A stretch of 64,000 nucleotides of DNA from Ctenosaura bakeri (taxonomy: Eukaryota; Chordata; Lepidosauria; Squamata; Iguanidae). Shown here one piece after another: positions 39,446 to 48,760 of this stretch. Under the pieces are notes generated by a model. The model worked only from the letters and a program-made list of their open reading frames with translations. It made no database searches and was not told where the DNA came from. The position numbers and the translations under genes are program-made. The stretch covers positions 1 to 64,000 of the forward strand of contig CAOLHI010001804.1 in the NCBI GenBank assembly GCA_948474755.1. The letters run 5' to 3'. Numbering within the stretch: the stretch's first letter is position 1; the number at the start of each line of letters is the position of its first letter.

Positions 39446-39451
39446 TAAGTC
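39446..39451. repeat. Proviral target-site duplication (left)
   Basis: TAAGTC, matched at 44341-44346. Confidence 0.85.
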
Positions 39452-39839
39452 TGAAGTAACGAAAGACACAAAGATATCTTCCGGAGCATGGGGGAATGCT
39501 GCCCAAATGCTGCCTTTTTATTTGCAACAGCTATCTTTTATAACTCATCAGTTTACATAGCTAGCAGCAATCATTGTGTAAAGTCAATCAAGCACATTCA
39601 TTGTATAAAGGCAATCAAGCAATTAAAAGAATAGTTCATATCATTATGTACCTTACTAATAGAAGGATGCTAATAGAAGAATAGCTCATATATTATGTTG
39701 TCAGGAAATGTACTATGTATCAGACCTATGTATCAGATGCCTCAGTAGTTTTCAGTCATGCAAGGTAAGGTCAGAGAACATCAGAGCTGCTAGCCTGAGG
39801 GTGTGCCCAATTAGGCTTTACAGCTCTTAATTCTCCTCA
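39452..39839 (-). repeat. 3' LTR of the provirus
   Basis: 388 bp. It differs from the 5' LTR by about ten substitutions by eye plus small insertions, including a duplicated atgctgcc segment near 39495 and a tandem tatgtatcagac repeat near 39717. Confidence 0.92.
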
Positions 39840-41100
39840 TCCCACCCTTTTTGACTTTGCACATATGGACTTAACTGTTTTCTAAATAAAGGTATAGATT
39901 CCCGTCGAATAACATGAATCCGTGGAGGTGGACGAAACATCTGAATCAAAGAGGATATACATTGTATGCAACAACAAATGGCAATTAAGCAAGCCACACC
40001 CATGAGTACATAGATTATTTGCTGTAACCAGGACAAATTCGGAAACCATGACAGCAGCCAATCCCATAACCCTTTGGGTCTTGGGTGGTACCAGTCACTA
40101 AAGTATGTAGTGCTTCTATACGTGCATCTACAGCTTTGCTGTTATCCGTTAGATTGAAGCAACAAAGTCGTTGATGAGTTTCACAACCAAGATGATGTCG
40201 TAAGAACAAATAATCAATGGCTGCTCGATTCTCCAAAACTGCATCTCTCAACTCATGTTGTTCTTGATTAAGAAGGGAAAGAGCTTGCGAAGTTACATTA
40301 ATATTCTTCATAAGCGCACAAGCTAGTTTATTAATACTACGACCATTATATATAGATAATCCAGGAACTCCAACTAGGGACGCACCTAAAGCAACAATCT
40401 CCCCTTTAGATAACAAATTCAAAGAACTGTCACAGTCTTCATCCAAGGAACGGGTGTCACGCAATGAGTATGAAGAGGGCTTAGAGGGTAAAGCAGAAAC
40501 CAACCGACTCAAACAGTATGGCTGGTTATCTGATAAATTACCTGGTATGTAAGACCAAGTACAAGACCCACAGGTCCAGAACCATCCAGGTGGTAATATT
40601 ACATGAGCATAATTAAAGAAAATATTTTGAATATTAAAACAATTAAAGGAGGGTCCGGGAACTGTGAGACAATGCCGATGAACCTTGGAGGAAGAACAAT
40701 TAACCATACAAGCACAAGAAGAGTTATCTCCACTAGCTACAATTGGCGTATAATGGCTGAGAGCAGATAAAGGTAACGAATAGGTAGCAGCGCCCCAATT
40801 GGCATTATGAGAGTAATCTAAAGTAACATTAAAATTATAAAATTGTGTATCTTTAAGGACCTCTTGTGGATGTCTACAAACAGGTATGAAACATGAACTC
40901 AATAAATCCCCAATAGCCAACTGTTCAGAAAGACAGAAATGATCCACCCCAGAAATATTAGCTAGATGTAACCATATATTAGTAGAAAGCCGGCCTTGCA
41001 AAGAACCAGCAGCAACATGAGGAATAAAAAACAACCAAAGACAGAGCATTACAAGAGTTACAGAGTTGGTAGTAACAATAGCAAAAACAGCAGCAACCAA
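39827..41100 (-). pseudogene. env: ERV env, alpharetrovirus-like, near-intact with one frameshift
   Basis: A 361-codon uninterrupted frame (41100-40015) begins with a hydrophobic signal (VMLCLWLFFIPHVAAG), then a surface subunit with many N-X-S/T sites and a CGSC motif, and a transmembrane subunit with the ENRAAIDYLFLRH immunosuppressive-type region and the covalent-link motif CX6CC (CETHQRLCC). The downstream membrane-spanning segment (YVLMGVACLIAICCCIQC) and the cytoplasmic tail are in another frame (40036-39827), so a frameshift lies near 40070. The membrane-proximal features resemble alpharetroviral Env more than betaretroviral Env. As it stands the product would lack its anchor. Confidence 0.85.
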
Positions 41101-41191
41101 ATTTTCTGGAGACTGGCCTTTTCCTGATTCTTCTAGAAAATTTTGAGCTGAACTGGTTAGGGCCTTGATATCACCCCAGGAGATAGGGTGA

Positions 41192-41766
41192 CTACAACTT
41201 CTGCGAGGTTAACGGGGAGCTGTTTGATGAAGTTGAAGATTGAAGTTCGGAATGGGATTGGGAGTGATCTGATGCCACGCCATGAGCAGGATGAACTGCT
41301 TTAGCCGGAACCCACAATGGATCAGAGGGAGTATCTACTGCAGTGTAACCACGGCCCCACGTGATCAAAGGTGCTGGGTCTAACCACATTGGATCTGGCA
41401 ACTTGCGATAGAACACTGGCGGGCGAGCAGCAGGGACTGGATCACCAAAATGTTTCTGGATAAGGGAAAGAGCAGAAGAATCTAATAACAAACGATTAAA
41501 GATGAATAATGCAATATGTAAAGCTTCTTAAATTTTTCGAGGATGAGGAAATCCAGCAGGGGGACCTGCACGCTGCTTCTGCAGCAATTCTTTAATAGAT
41601 CTATTAGCCCGCTCTACTATAGCGTGACCTGTAGAATTGTATGGAATACCATGCGATAACTGAATATCCCAGTGTGTGCAAAATGCAAGGAAGGCAGCTG
41701 GGCCATTGCTCGACAGAGTCATGTGTCAACCACTTTAGGGGTAGAGCAGTAGGGGTAGAACCATAA
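41192..41766 (-). pseudogene. pol: ERV integrase remnant; reverse transcriptase missing
   Basis: The piece 41722-41528 covers the integrase catalytic core (NGPAAFLAFCTHWDIQLSHG, then STGHAIVERANRSIKELL with the catalytic Glu). 41491-41192 gives the C-terminal DNA-binding domain (WGRGYTAVDTPSDPLWVPAK). The protease end and the integrase core are practically adjacent (about 41790), so RT, RNase H and the first part of integrase have been deleted. The provirus therefore could not replicate on its own. Confidence 0.85.
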
Positions 41767-42386
41767 TTAGACATCAAGGGAGATAACTGCACCCAATTGA
41801 TTCAACAAATCATGACCCCAAATGTTCATGGGAATGGACAAATGAAAAGGGCGCACCAACGCATGTGCCGAGGAAGAAGGAGAAGTAACAGTTAACCACT
41901 TTTTAGACTGTACCACCTTCTGATGACCACCGACACCCCACAGTTGTTGTACAGGCTCCACAGGCCAGTGGGGGTGGCCAGGATTTGTCGCAAATGACAG
42001 AGATGTCAGCTCCAGTATCAATTAATCCTAAAAAAAGATAAGCCTTCAATAATTAATGTACAGGAGGGCCGCTGGGGCCCAATAACATGTTCCATCCAGC
42101 AAATGGAGGAAATTGACCCCTCAGAAGTTGGATTAGAGGTTGTGGATCCAAATCCTTGATCACCTCTGGACTGAGATAATACCCCTGGCACAGTGTACTG
42201 AAGTAAGAGGAGTTGAGCAAAAGCAGTACTTTGATGCACTGCCTGAGGAGTATGTGTCCACAACTGAACCTTAAGTTCACCAGTGTAATCAGAATCAATT
42301 ACTCCAGGGACAACAAAAATACCCTGGCAGCTGGCAGATGATCGTGGTAAAATCAGTAAGTATGAGGATGAGTAGGAGCAATCCAA
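41767..42386 (-). pseudogene. pro: ERV pro region: dUTPase followed by aspartic protease, broken
   Basis: The frame at 42386-42018 contains the dUTPase signature GVIDSDYTGE (hydrolyses dUTP) and a conserved C-terminal block. The protease catalytic LIDTGADIS follows at about 42040-42000 in the next frame. The protease C-terminus IWGHDLLNQLGA is in the piece 42021-41767. dUTPase placed before protease is the betaretrovirus arrangement. Stops and frame changes interrupt the protease. Confidence 0.8.
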
Positions 42387-42420
42387 ACTTCTCCAGGAAA
42401 AATAAATTCATGATCTTCTG

Positions 42421-43845
42421 TTATTGACAAGTCAAGTCCGGCACTCCCAAGCGTTTTTGCTTGAAGGTCTGAAACTCTCCCTCTCTGGGAGTGGTTGTGA
42501 CCTGATACACGTCCCCCTTTCCCTGGGCCCCCCAGGTTTCCCGCCGACCGGCATTGATTAGCCCAGTGAAAACCTTTTTGACAGATGGGACACTAGGGCG
42601 AGGCTGAGCAGTTGCAGATGGTTTAGAACGACATTCCTTTTGAAAATGACCATCCTTCCCACACTTAAAACATTTGCCCTGCTTTTTATTACCAGATTGG
42701 ATAGCCGCCGCCAGTAAGTTCATGCGATAACTTTCTGTTCCCACATCTTGACACACTCTCAGATAATCTGCCAAGTTTGCACCCAACCCCGTGAGTGGCT
42801 GGAGAGCCACTCGACAATCTTTGTTTGCGTTTTCTTTTGCCAACCTCATTAACAACTCCGAGGCAGCATCAGGATTCTCTATTTGTTTGCAGCTGATTAA
42901 TGAATTCTGCGTACGGTTCATTGGGTCCCTGCCTGATTGATGAGAAGCTCTTCTTAGGGGCATTGGAAGCTGGAAGCTTATGGAAAGCTTCTAAAGCACA
43001 GCAAGAGCCAATAGCAAGCGTAGCCTGTGGCAAAGCGGCTTGCATGTGAACTTCTGTAAACTGCCCTGTGCCTTCCAATTGTTCCGTGGTATAAACACCT
43101 CCCCCGGCTCGAGCATGAAACTCAGCCAGATGATGTCGTTCACTTTCCCATAACACATATTGAGAAATATCTAAAAGCATGCGCATCATGTCTTTCCAAT
43201 CAGATGGGGTCAATATATGTCCATTATTAATGCTCTCCAATAACCCGTGTGTATACCTACTAGTAATCCCTGTTTCAGTAATAGCCCTACGGACTTCCTG
43301 AAGCACACTGTATGAAAAGGGAGACCAAATGACTTGCACCACCACCACCAGCATCCTGCCCATACGTTACTGGGCAGACGGCACGAAGATCTAGCACCTC
43401 TTGTGGGATGAGGTCTTCATGTGCCAAGGCCTGATCGACCATTCGTTGGAAAGGAGAACGAAAAGACACTCTTATTTGAACAGGGTGTGCATGAGGCTGA
43501 TTCATTTTTCCCTGCGATATTAGAGGGAGCAGTGTCTTGACTAGGAAGATTAATAGCAACCACCTCATATGAGGGAGGTGGAGAATGATCAAGAGTGACC
43601 CTGACCTGACTGGAAGGACCAAAGCACTCCACAACATAGCGACAAAGATGCCATAAATGCAGGATATTTACTGGCACTCGGGGCTCAGTATGAAGACACT
43701 GGCCAATCTTTTCCCAATGACTCAATTGCAATGAACCCCCTTCAGGGTACCAAGGGCAATGAGTGCCTATCTCACGGACCAGCCGGAGAACGTGGGAGGA
43801 AGGAACAGGGTGTCCAGATTTCTTAAGCAAATAACTCTTCAGCAT
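42421..43845 (-). pseudogene. gag: ERV gag (matrix, capsid, nucleocapsid), frameshifted
   Basis: The structural polyprotein of the provirus, now in four overlapping frames. 43845-43417 gives a matrix-like N-terminus (MLKSYLLKKSG, LSHWEKIGQCL). 43363-42869 gives capsid, with DWKDMMRMLLDISQYVLWE and the major-homology-region-like segment IRQGPNEPYAEFINQL. 42963-42421 gives nucleocapsid with a CCHC knuckle (CFKCGKDGHFQKEC). A second knuckle (CPICQKGFHWANQC) is readable in another frame just downstream. The capsid and knuckles resemble betaretroviral or lentiviral Gag. Several frameshifts prevent expression of the whole polyprotein. Confidence 0.8.
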
Positions 43846-43952
43846 GCTTCCGTTCTGCCACAGAAACAGAAGCGCCCATACTTACCAGGATTCTGAAGAA
43901 TGCGAGGGTGCACCTGAAGCTCATGCCAAGTGAGGTGAGTACACAGCTGCGG

Positions 43953-43970
43953 GTCCCTGTCCGGGCGCCA
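43953..43970 (-). other. tRNA-Lys primer binding site
   Basis: Minus-strand TGGCGCCCGGACAGGGAC, complementary to the 3' end of tRNA-Lys (UUU) except for one base, placed two bases inside the 5' LTR. Confidence 0.85.
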
Positions 43971-43972
43971 GA

Positions 43973-44340
43973 TGAAGTAACGAAAGACACAAAGATATCT
44001 TCCAGAGCATGGGGGAATGCTGCCCGTTTATTTGCAACAGCTATCTTTTATAACTCATCAGTTTACATAGCTATAGCAGCAATCATTGTGTAAAGTCAAT
44101 CAAGCACATTCATTGTATAAAGGCAATCAAGCAATTAAAAGAATAGTTCATATCATTATGTACCTTACTAATATAGAAGGATGCTAATAGAAGACTAGCT
44201 CATATATTATGTTGTCGGGAAATATACTATGTATCAGATGCCTCAGTAGTTTTCAGTCATGCAAGGTAGGGTCAGAGAACATCAGAGCTGCCAGCCTGAG
44301 GGTGTGCCCAACCACGCTTTCCAGCTCTTAATTCTCCTCA
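43973..44340 (-). repeat. 5' LTR of the provirus
   Basis: 368 bp, TG...CA. Two bases separate it from the primer binding site. It carries the viral promoter in minus orientation. It is one of the paired LTRs used to judge age. Confidence 0.92.
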
Positions 44341-44346
44341 TAAGTC
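44341..44346. repeat. Proviral target-site duplication (right)
   Basis: TAAGTC, matched at 39446-39451. Confidence 0.85.
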
Positions 44347-45150
44347 TACGAGCAACTTGAAAGTACGCTTGCACGCACACACACACAGTCAGATACCTCA
44401 AAGAACATACAATATTCATGGTAAAACATTAAATATATTAACTGTATCACAAATACTTAATGAAGGAAAAACTTAATTGAGGCCCATCTTCACAAATCAA
44501 GAGATAATTCAGCCAGTACAAACACATTCAGAGTTATAATTGAATTTTGAACACTATCCCAAGGACCAATACATCTAAATAAATAATAACTTAAGAGAGA
44601 TCCAAGGAGGCACAAGATATAAACTGACAGTAAACTTTACTGTATTTTCCCATTCTCCATGTTGTTTAATTCTGAGCTACTTCCTTAGAATGAACTTCGT
44701 AGACACGCAGCTGGAAAGAGAGAGTGCTGGGCCCCTTATTTTTCTGCAGCTGCTCATCCTGTATCTTCCTCACTCCCCTATACTCTTCTTCTGGGGGCGC
44801 AGCAGCGGGGATTGTGCTCCCTGACTCTCAGAGAGTGGAGGAGCAGGTCCTGCGTTCCAGGGAGAGGAGAAGCTAGCGGTCCTTGCGCTCCATCTTCCCT
44901 ATCTTCTTCAAACTATGCCCTCCGGGTCCAGCCAGAGGGAGAGGAAAACACAAGCCACAATCTCTCCGCGCTCGCGTTGCCTTCCTTTATCAGCGGAACA
45001 ATGGAGAGAGATGCATTTTATCCAACACCCATCCCGCCTAGATGAAGAGCACAAACGACTGAGCGAGAGGATGAGGGCGATTGCTTCTGGCACATCCAGC
45101 TGCGCCTGCCTACTCGCCCATCTGAGTTCTCCCCCGAATAAGAAGATGGT
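44347..45150. other. Intergenic sequence upstream of CHST14
   Basis: Unassigned from 44347 to about 44650. Beyond 44700 it becomes GC-richer with scattered CpG, probably the distal part of the CHST14 promoter region. No exon is recognised. Confidence 0.45.
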
Positions 45151-45562
45151 GCAGGGAATCAAAGGTCTAGACGACCAAGGAGCAAGCTGCGGAGGAGCCC
45201 AATCGGGGCAGTGTCCATGTTCGCCCAGTCCCCCTCTCCTGCTCCTTGCTTTCCTGCCCCTTCGGTGTGGTGCGATCGGTACGACCGCGGCTGTAGCGAT
45301 GAGGACGCACGTGGCGCTCCTCCAACGTGCACGTAGACAGAATTTCCCTCCGTTTCACAAAGCCGTCTCTGTAACAAAGCGCCCAGGTTCCTACAACGTA
45401 CACAATCTCACCCCGACAGCCGCTGGCCAACTTCCAGACCTCCATAACTCCCGCCAGGCTCCCAGAGCACTTCCCTTTGGGGAGGGGAGCGGGTCAGCCG
45501 AAGCAGCTGCACCGGCATTAGGAGGAGGAGGACGGAGGAAGCGAGGGAGGGGGAGAGGAGGA

Positions 45563-45594
<32 letters not shown>

Positions 45595-45948
45595 GCGGGG
45601 GAAGGGAGGAGCAAAGGCCCTCCCAGCAAAGCCGTCACTGCCGGACAAAGCGTTCTTCCTGGCTCCAGCAAGCGGCGGCGCATCCGGTCCCTTCCTGCAG
45701 TTGCCTTGAGGATTCAGCCCAAGCAGCCCGGGGAGCAGGCGAGGCTCACTGCATGGAAGGCAGCCGCTTGAGGGGTTTCGGGCCCCGCCGCTTAGAAGGA
45801 GCCGGTCGAGCTGGCCTAGGCTAACTGAGGGAGCGGCTGACTGGGACCTTGCCAGACTGAAGTGGGGTCCTTTTCCCTCCATCTGTCCGAAGCGACGACG
45901 GAAGCCCTTCGTTTTAGCCTTGATCTCTCACCCACCAGTCTCCGGGGG
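45150..45948 (+). promoter_or_regulatory. CHST14: CHST14 CpG-rich promoter and 5' UTR
   Basis: The strongest CpG clustering in the window, without TATA near the coding start. It includes a GGAGCC hexanucleotide run (45563-45593) and purine-rich GGAGGA tracts. The 264-codon plus-strand frame across it (44915-45709) is low-complexity and has no homology that I recognise; I read it as a CpG-island artefact. The transcription start is undetermined. Confidence 0.65.
45563..45593. repeat. GGAGCC hexanucleotide repeat
   Basis: About five tandem copies of ggagcc within the CHST14 CpG-rich region. Confidence 0.9.
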
Positions 45949-47067
45949 ATGTTTCCACAGCCCCTCATGCCTTTGTTGACTGCAGGCAAAGAGACGGCGA
46001 CCGCTTCTGTGCGGCAAGCCACAGTATGCGCCAGGACCCGCTCCCGTGGTGCTAGTGGCACCGTGTTGTTGCCTTCCATGTTGATGTTTGGCGTGATTGT
46101 GGCCTCCAGCGGCTTGCTCCTTATGATTGAAAAGGGGATTTTGGCAGAGGTGAATCCCCTACCGCTACATCCCTCACGTGGAGAGCTGTCCTGGAGGAGA
46201 GCTGGCAGTGCCAGAACAGCATCGGCAAGGGAGGATGTGGGGCACCAGGTGCTGCAGGATATTCGTAATAGGACCATCCGTACCATGTGCGGGCAAAAAA
46301 ATATGCCTCAGAATATCTGGGATCTTTCTGCAGGCCAGAGGAAGACACTGCTTAAACACATCCTGGTTAGTGACAAACATCGCTTTTTGTATTGCTATGT
46401 TCCTAAAGTTGCCTGCTCCAACTGGAAACGAATTCTTAAAGTTTTAGATGGCACACTGGAGAATGTGGAAGTGAAGCTTAAAATGGACCACAAAAGGGAC
46501 TTAGTGTTCCTAAGTGACATGAAGCCAGATGAGATCCGCTACCGCTTAAAACACTATTTCAAGTTCGCATTTGTTCGGGACCCAATGGAACGCCTGTTAT
46601 CTGCTTACAGGAATAAATTCGGAGAGATCAAAGAATACCAGTTAAAGTATGGTGTGGAAATAATCAAAAGATATAGAAAAAATCCTGGAAAAAGCACAGG
46701 CGATGATGTCACCTTCTCTGAATTTCTGCGGTACCTCTTAGATGAAGAGGTGGAGAGAATGAACGAACACTGGATGCCTATTTACAACTTGTGTCAGCCC
46801 TGTGCAGTGAGGTATGATTTCATTGGATCCTATGAAAGACTGAAAGAAGATGCCAATTACGTTCTTGAAAAGGTCCAAGCACCTTCTTTTATACACTTCC
46901 CAGAACGGCAATCATGGTATAAACCAGTAACTCCTGAAACTCTGCATTATTATTTGTGTAACACTCCAAGGGGGCTTATAAAGGAACTATTTCCAAAGTA
47001 CATCTTGGATTTCTCTTTGTTTGCTTATTCTCTTCCAAATGTTACAACTGAATTTTGCAGGCAGTGA
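45949..47067 (+). CDS. CHST14: Carbohydrate sulfotransferase 14 (dermatan 4-O-sulfotransferase 1)
   Basis: An intact single-exon 372-residue type II Golgi membrane enzyme that transfers sulfate from PAPS to the 4-O position of GalNAc next to iduronate in dermatan sulfate. The human protein has 376 residues and is also encoded by one exon. The start MFPQPLMPL at 45949 corresponds to the human N-terminus; the open frame extends upstream to a GTG (45862) but has no ATG there. Membrane anchor about residues 40-60 ([19 protein letters not shown]). The 5'-phosphosulfate-binding motif [10 protein letters not shown] is at 152-161 and the 3'-phosphate-binding motif [14 protein letters not shown] at 208-221. 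N-glycosylation sites NRT (107) and NVT near the C-terminus. Close similarity throughout the stem and catalytic domain separates it from CHST8-13. No frameshift, so it is probably functional. Confidence 0.93.
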   Translation: MFPQPLMPLLTAGKETATASVRQATVCARTRSRGASGTVLLPSMLMFGVIVASSGLLLMIEKGILAEVNPLPLHPSRGELSWRRAGSARTASAREDVGHQVLQDIRNRTIRTMCGQKNMPQNIWDLSAGQRKTLLKHILVSDKHRFLYCYVPKVACSNWKRILKVLDGTLENVEVKLKMDHKRDLVFLSDMKPDEIRYRLKHYFKFAFVRDPMERLLSAYRNKFGEIKEYQLKYGVEIIKRYRKNPGKSTGDDVTFSEFLRYLLDEEVERMNEHWMPIYNLCQPCAVRYDFIGSYERLKEDANYVLEKVQAPSFIHFPERQSWYKPVTPETLHYYLCNTPRGLIKELFPKYILDFSLFAYSLPNVTTEFCRQ

Positions 47068-48529
47068 ACTTTTTCCACAGTAAGGCAAGCTATATTCTAT
47101 GCAATTTACTAACTACCCCTTTTAAAAATATTCCTGACATTAAATGCCTTGCTGTATGTGTTGCCTTTACATTAAAAATAGCTTTAACTTTTATACAATA
47201 TGTGTATGTGTTGCTGAATTAAATACAATACTTTTTTGGAACTGTGTGTGTGTGGCGGGGGGAGGAAAGCATTTTTATATAGTTACCAGATCATCAACTG
47301 CAGGATACTCAAAATTTAGAAATAAATTGCAATAGAAAAACGAAAAAAATAGAAAAATAGAAAAATTTGTAAAGAGAGCTCACATATCTGCATATTTGTA
47401 GTGTGTTTTCACTTAATGGCATAGAAGGCTGTCACATAAGGACAATAATTTTATACTGTTTCTATTTTTATTTCAGTATTAAACTAAAATGATATTCATT
47501 ATTTTTATTTATTGGTATTAGTAAGGTATTAGTAAGGATATTGAGGCTGAAGCCTTATAGACAGTTATGTGGAAGGAACTCCTTCTCAGTCCAAAATATG
47601 GCAAATGCTTATCTGTTGGCCACCTAAGCTTTCAAAGCTCCACTGGCTTCTTCATCAGGCAAAAGAAGTTAAACCATATGGGAAAAGAAAATCATGATGT
47701 TAGAGTCACAGGCCTACATTTTGTATCAGACGTTGTTTCTATTCTAATTATACGGTCTGGAGAGATCTCAAGGCAGGCAGAGACCACTCACCTTCTTGGT
47801 CATGTGGGAAATGAAAGATACAGCAGTGAAATTTAAACTCCATTAGCAGTATCAAAGTAACTTCTCTTGGGATCCAGGTTATTTTGGTTGTTTGTGAGAC
47901 CAAAGTCCCCCTTTTCAGGCACATAACATTAAATTTCTCAAGAAATCTGTGAACTACCACATCTGGAAAAACTTTTAGGTACTGTATAGACATTTTTATT
48001 TGGCCCATAAAAGGATTGCTGTTTTGTGGGTTTTATATTTTATTGTACTTCGCTGCATGGTCAGCATGGCTACCCCTGAATATGTGTCCATTTCATGAAA
48101 TGCATGAAATGTTATCCAAAATTTAAGGTATATAACTAGCTGTGGTTTAAATCTAATGTTTGCTCCAACTATCCCAGACTTAATAGAAATCAGTGATATC
48201 TGTATGAGTAGTTAAAAAAAATCACTGAGTCTACTTTACTTTGGACTAACTGGATTTAATCCTATATGTATTGTATATAGGCCTGAAATTATGGAGGCTA
48301 TTTCTGTTCAACTCAGTGGCCTTACCTTCAGGGAAGCATGGATATAATTGAGTTATAAGACAAATGTTTTCCTTATTTTAATAAAAATCTAACAAAAAAT
48401 GGTAAATTTCTGATCCTAAACATTTGTAGTTGTCTACCTCATTGTGTGAAATCATGCAGCCATAATGAGTAGACTGTGATACTGGATTGACACAAGTGTC
48501 AATGTGCCAGCCTTTATATTCAACAAAAG
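47068..48529. other. CHST14 3' UTR and flank
   Basis: AT-rich sequence probably containing the CHST14 3' UTR. Includes a GAAAAAT-type stretch near 47335-47370. No gene or identifiable repeat. Confidence 0.5.
47321..47326 (+). terminator. CHST14: Possible CHST14 polyadenylation signal
   Basis: AATAAA about 255 bases after the stop codon. Another AATAAA lies near 49404 and could serve a longer 3' UTR. Confidence 0.4.
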
Positions 48530-48760
48530 ATATATGTATGTGCCTTCAAGGTACCTGTTGATATATGGCAACCCCATGAATTTCATACAGTTTTCTTAGG
48601 CAAGGAATACTCAGAGCTGGTTTTGCCACTTCCTTCCCCTGAAGTATAGCTGGCAGTATCTGATACTCTTGCTGGTCTCCCATCCAAGTACAAACCAGGG
48701 CTGACCCTACTTAGCTTCCAAGCTCAGACAAGATCTGGTGTATTTAAGGTATTTAAGCCT
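48530..48760 (-). mobile_element. 5S rRNA-derived SINE
   Basis: On the minus strand, 48740 to about 48665 reads accagatcttgtctgagctt, ggaagctaagtagggtcag and gtacttggatgggagaccag, matching the internal control region and 3' half of 5S rRNA. The downstream body (cagctatacttcagggg...tatcaacaggtaccttgaag) shares its end with the tRNA-derived SINEs of this window. It is a SINE3-type element, not a functional 5S gene. Confidence 0.8.

Larger units (their letters stand above)
39452..44340 (-). mobile_element. Endogenous retrovirus, complete ends, RT deleted
   Basis: Provirus on the minus strand. LTRs are at 43973-44340 (5') and 39452-39839 (3'), both TG...CA, flanked by the 6-bp duplication TAAGTC (39446-39451 and 44341-44346). 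The primer binding site TGGCGCCCGGACAGGGAC (reverse complement of 43953-43970) is one mismatch from the Lys-3 type. A polypurine tract (AAAAAGGGTGGGA, reverse complement of about 39840-39852) abuts the 3' LTR. Order: gag, dUTPase-protease, integrase remnant, env. RT, RNase H and the integrase N-terminus are absent. The 6-bp duplication, Lys primer and dUTPase in the pro frame point to a betaretrovirus-like backbone, while env looks alpharetrovirus-like. Confidence 0.93.

Noticed and set aside
44915..45709. 264-codon plus-strand frame upstream of CHST14
   Set aside because: Low-complexity Gly/Ala/Arg translation of a CpG-rich region with no recognisable domain. The opposite strand is equally open.
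45862..45948. 29-residue N-terminal extension of CHST14
   Set aside because: It begins at GTG, not ATG, and the human N-terminus aligns to the ATG at 45949.
48665..48745. Functional 5S rRNA gene
   Set aside because: Incomplete, diverged and joined to a SINE body; no terminator T-run at the proper place.
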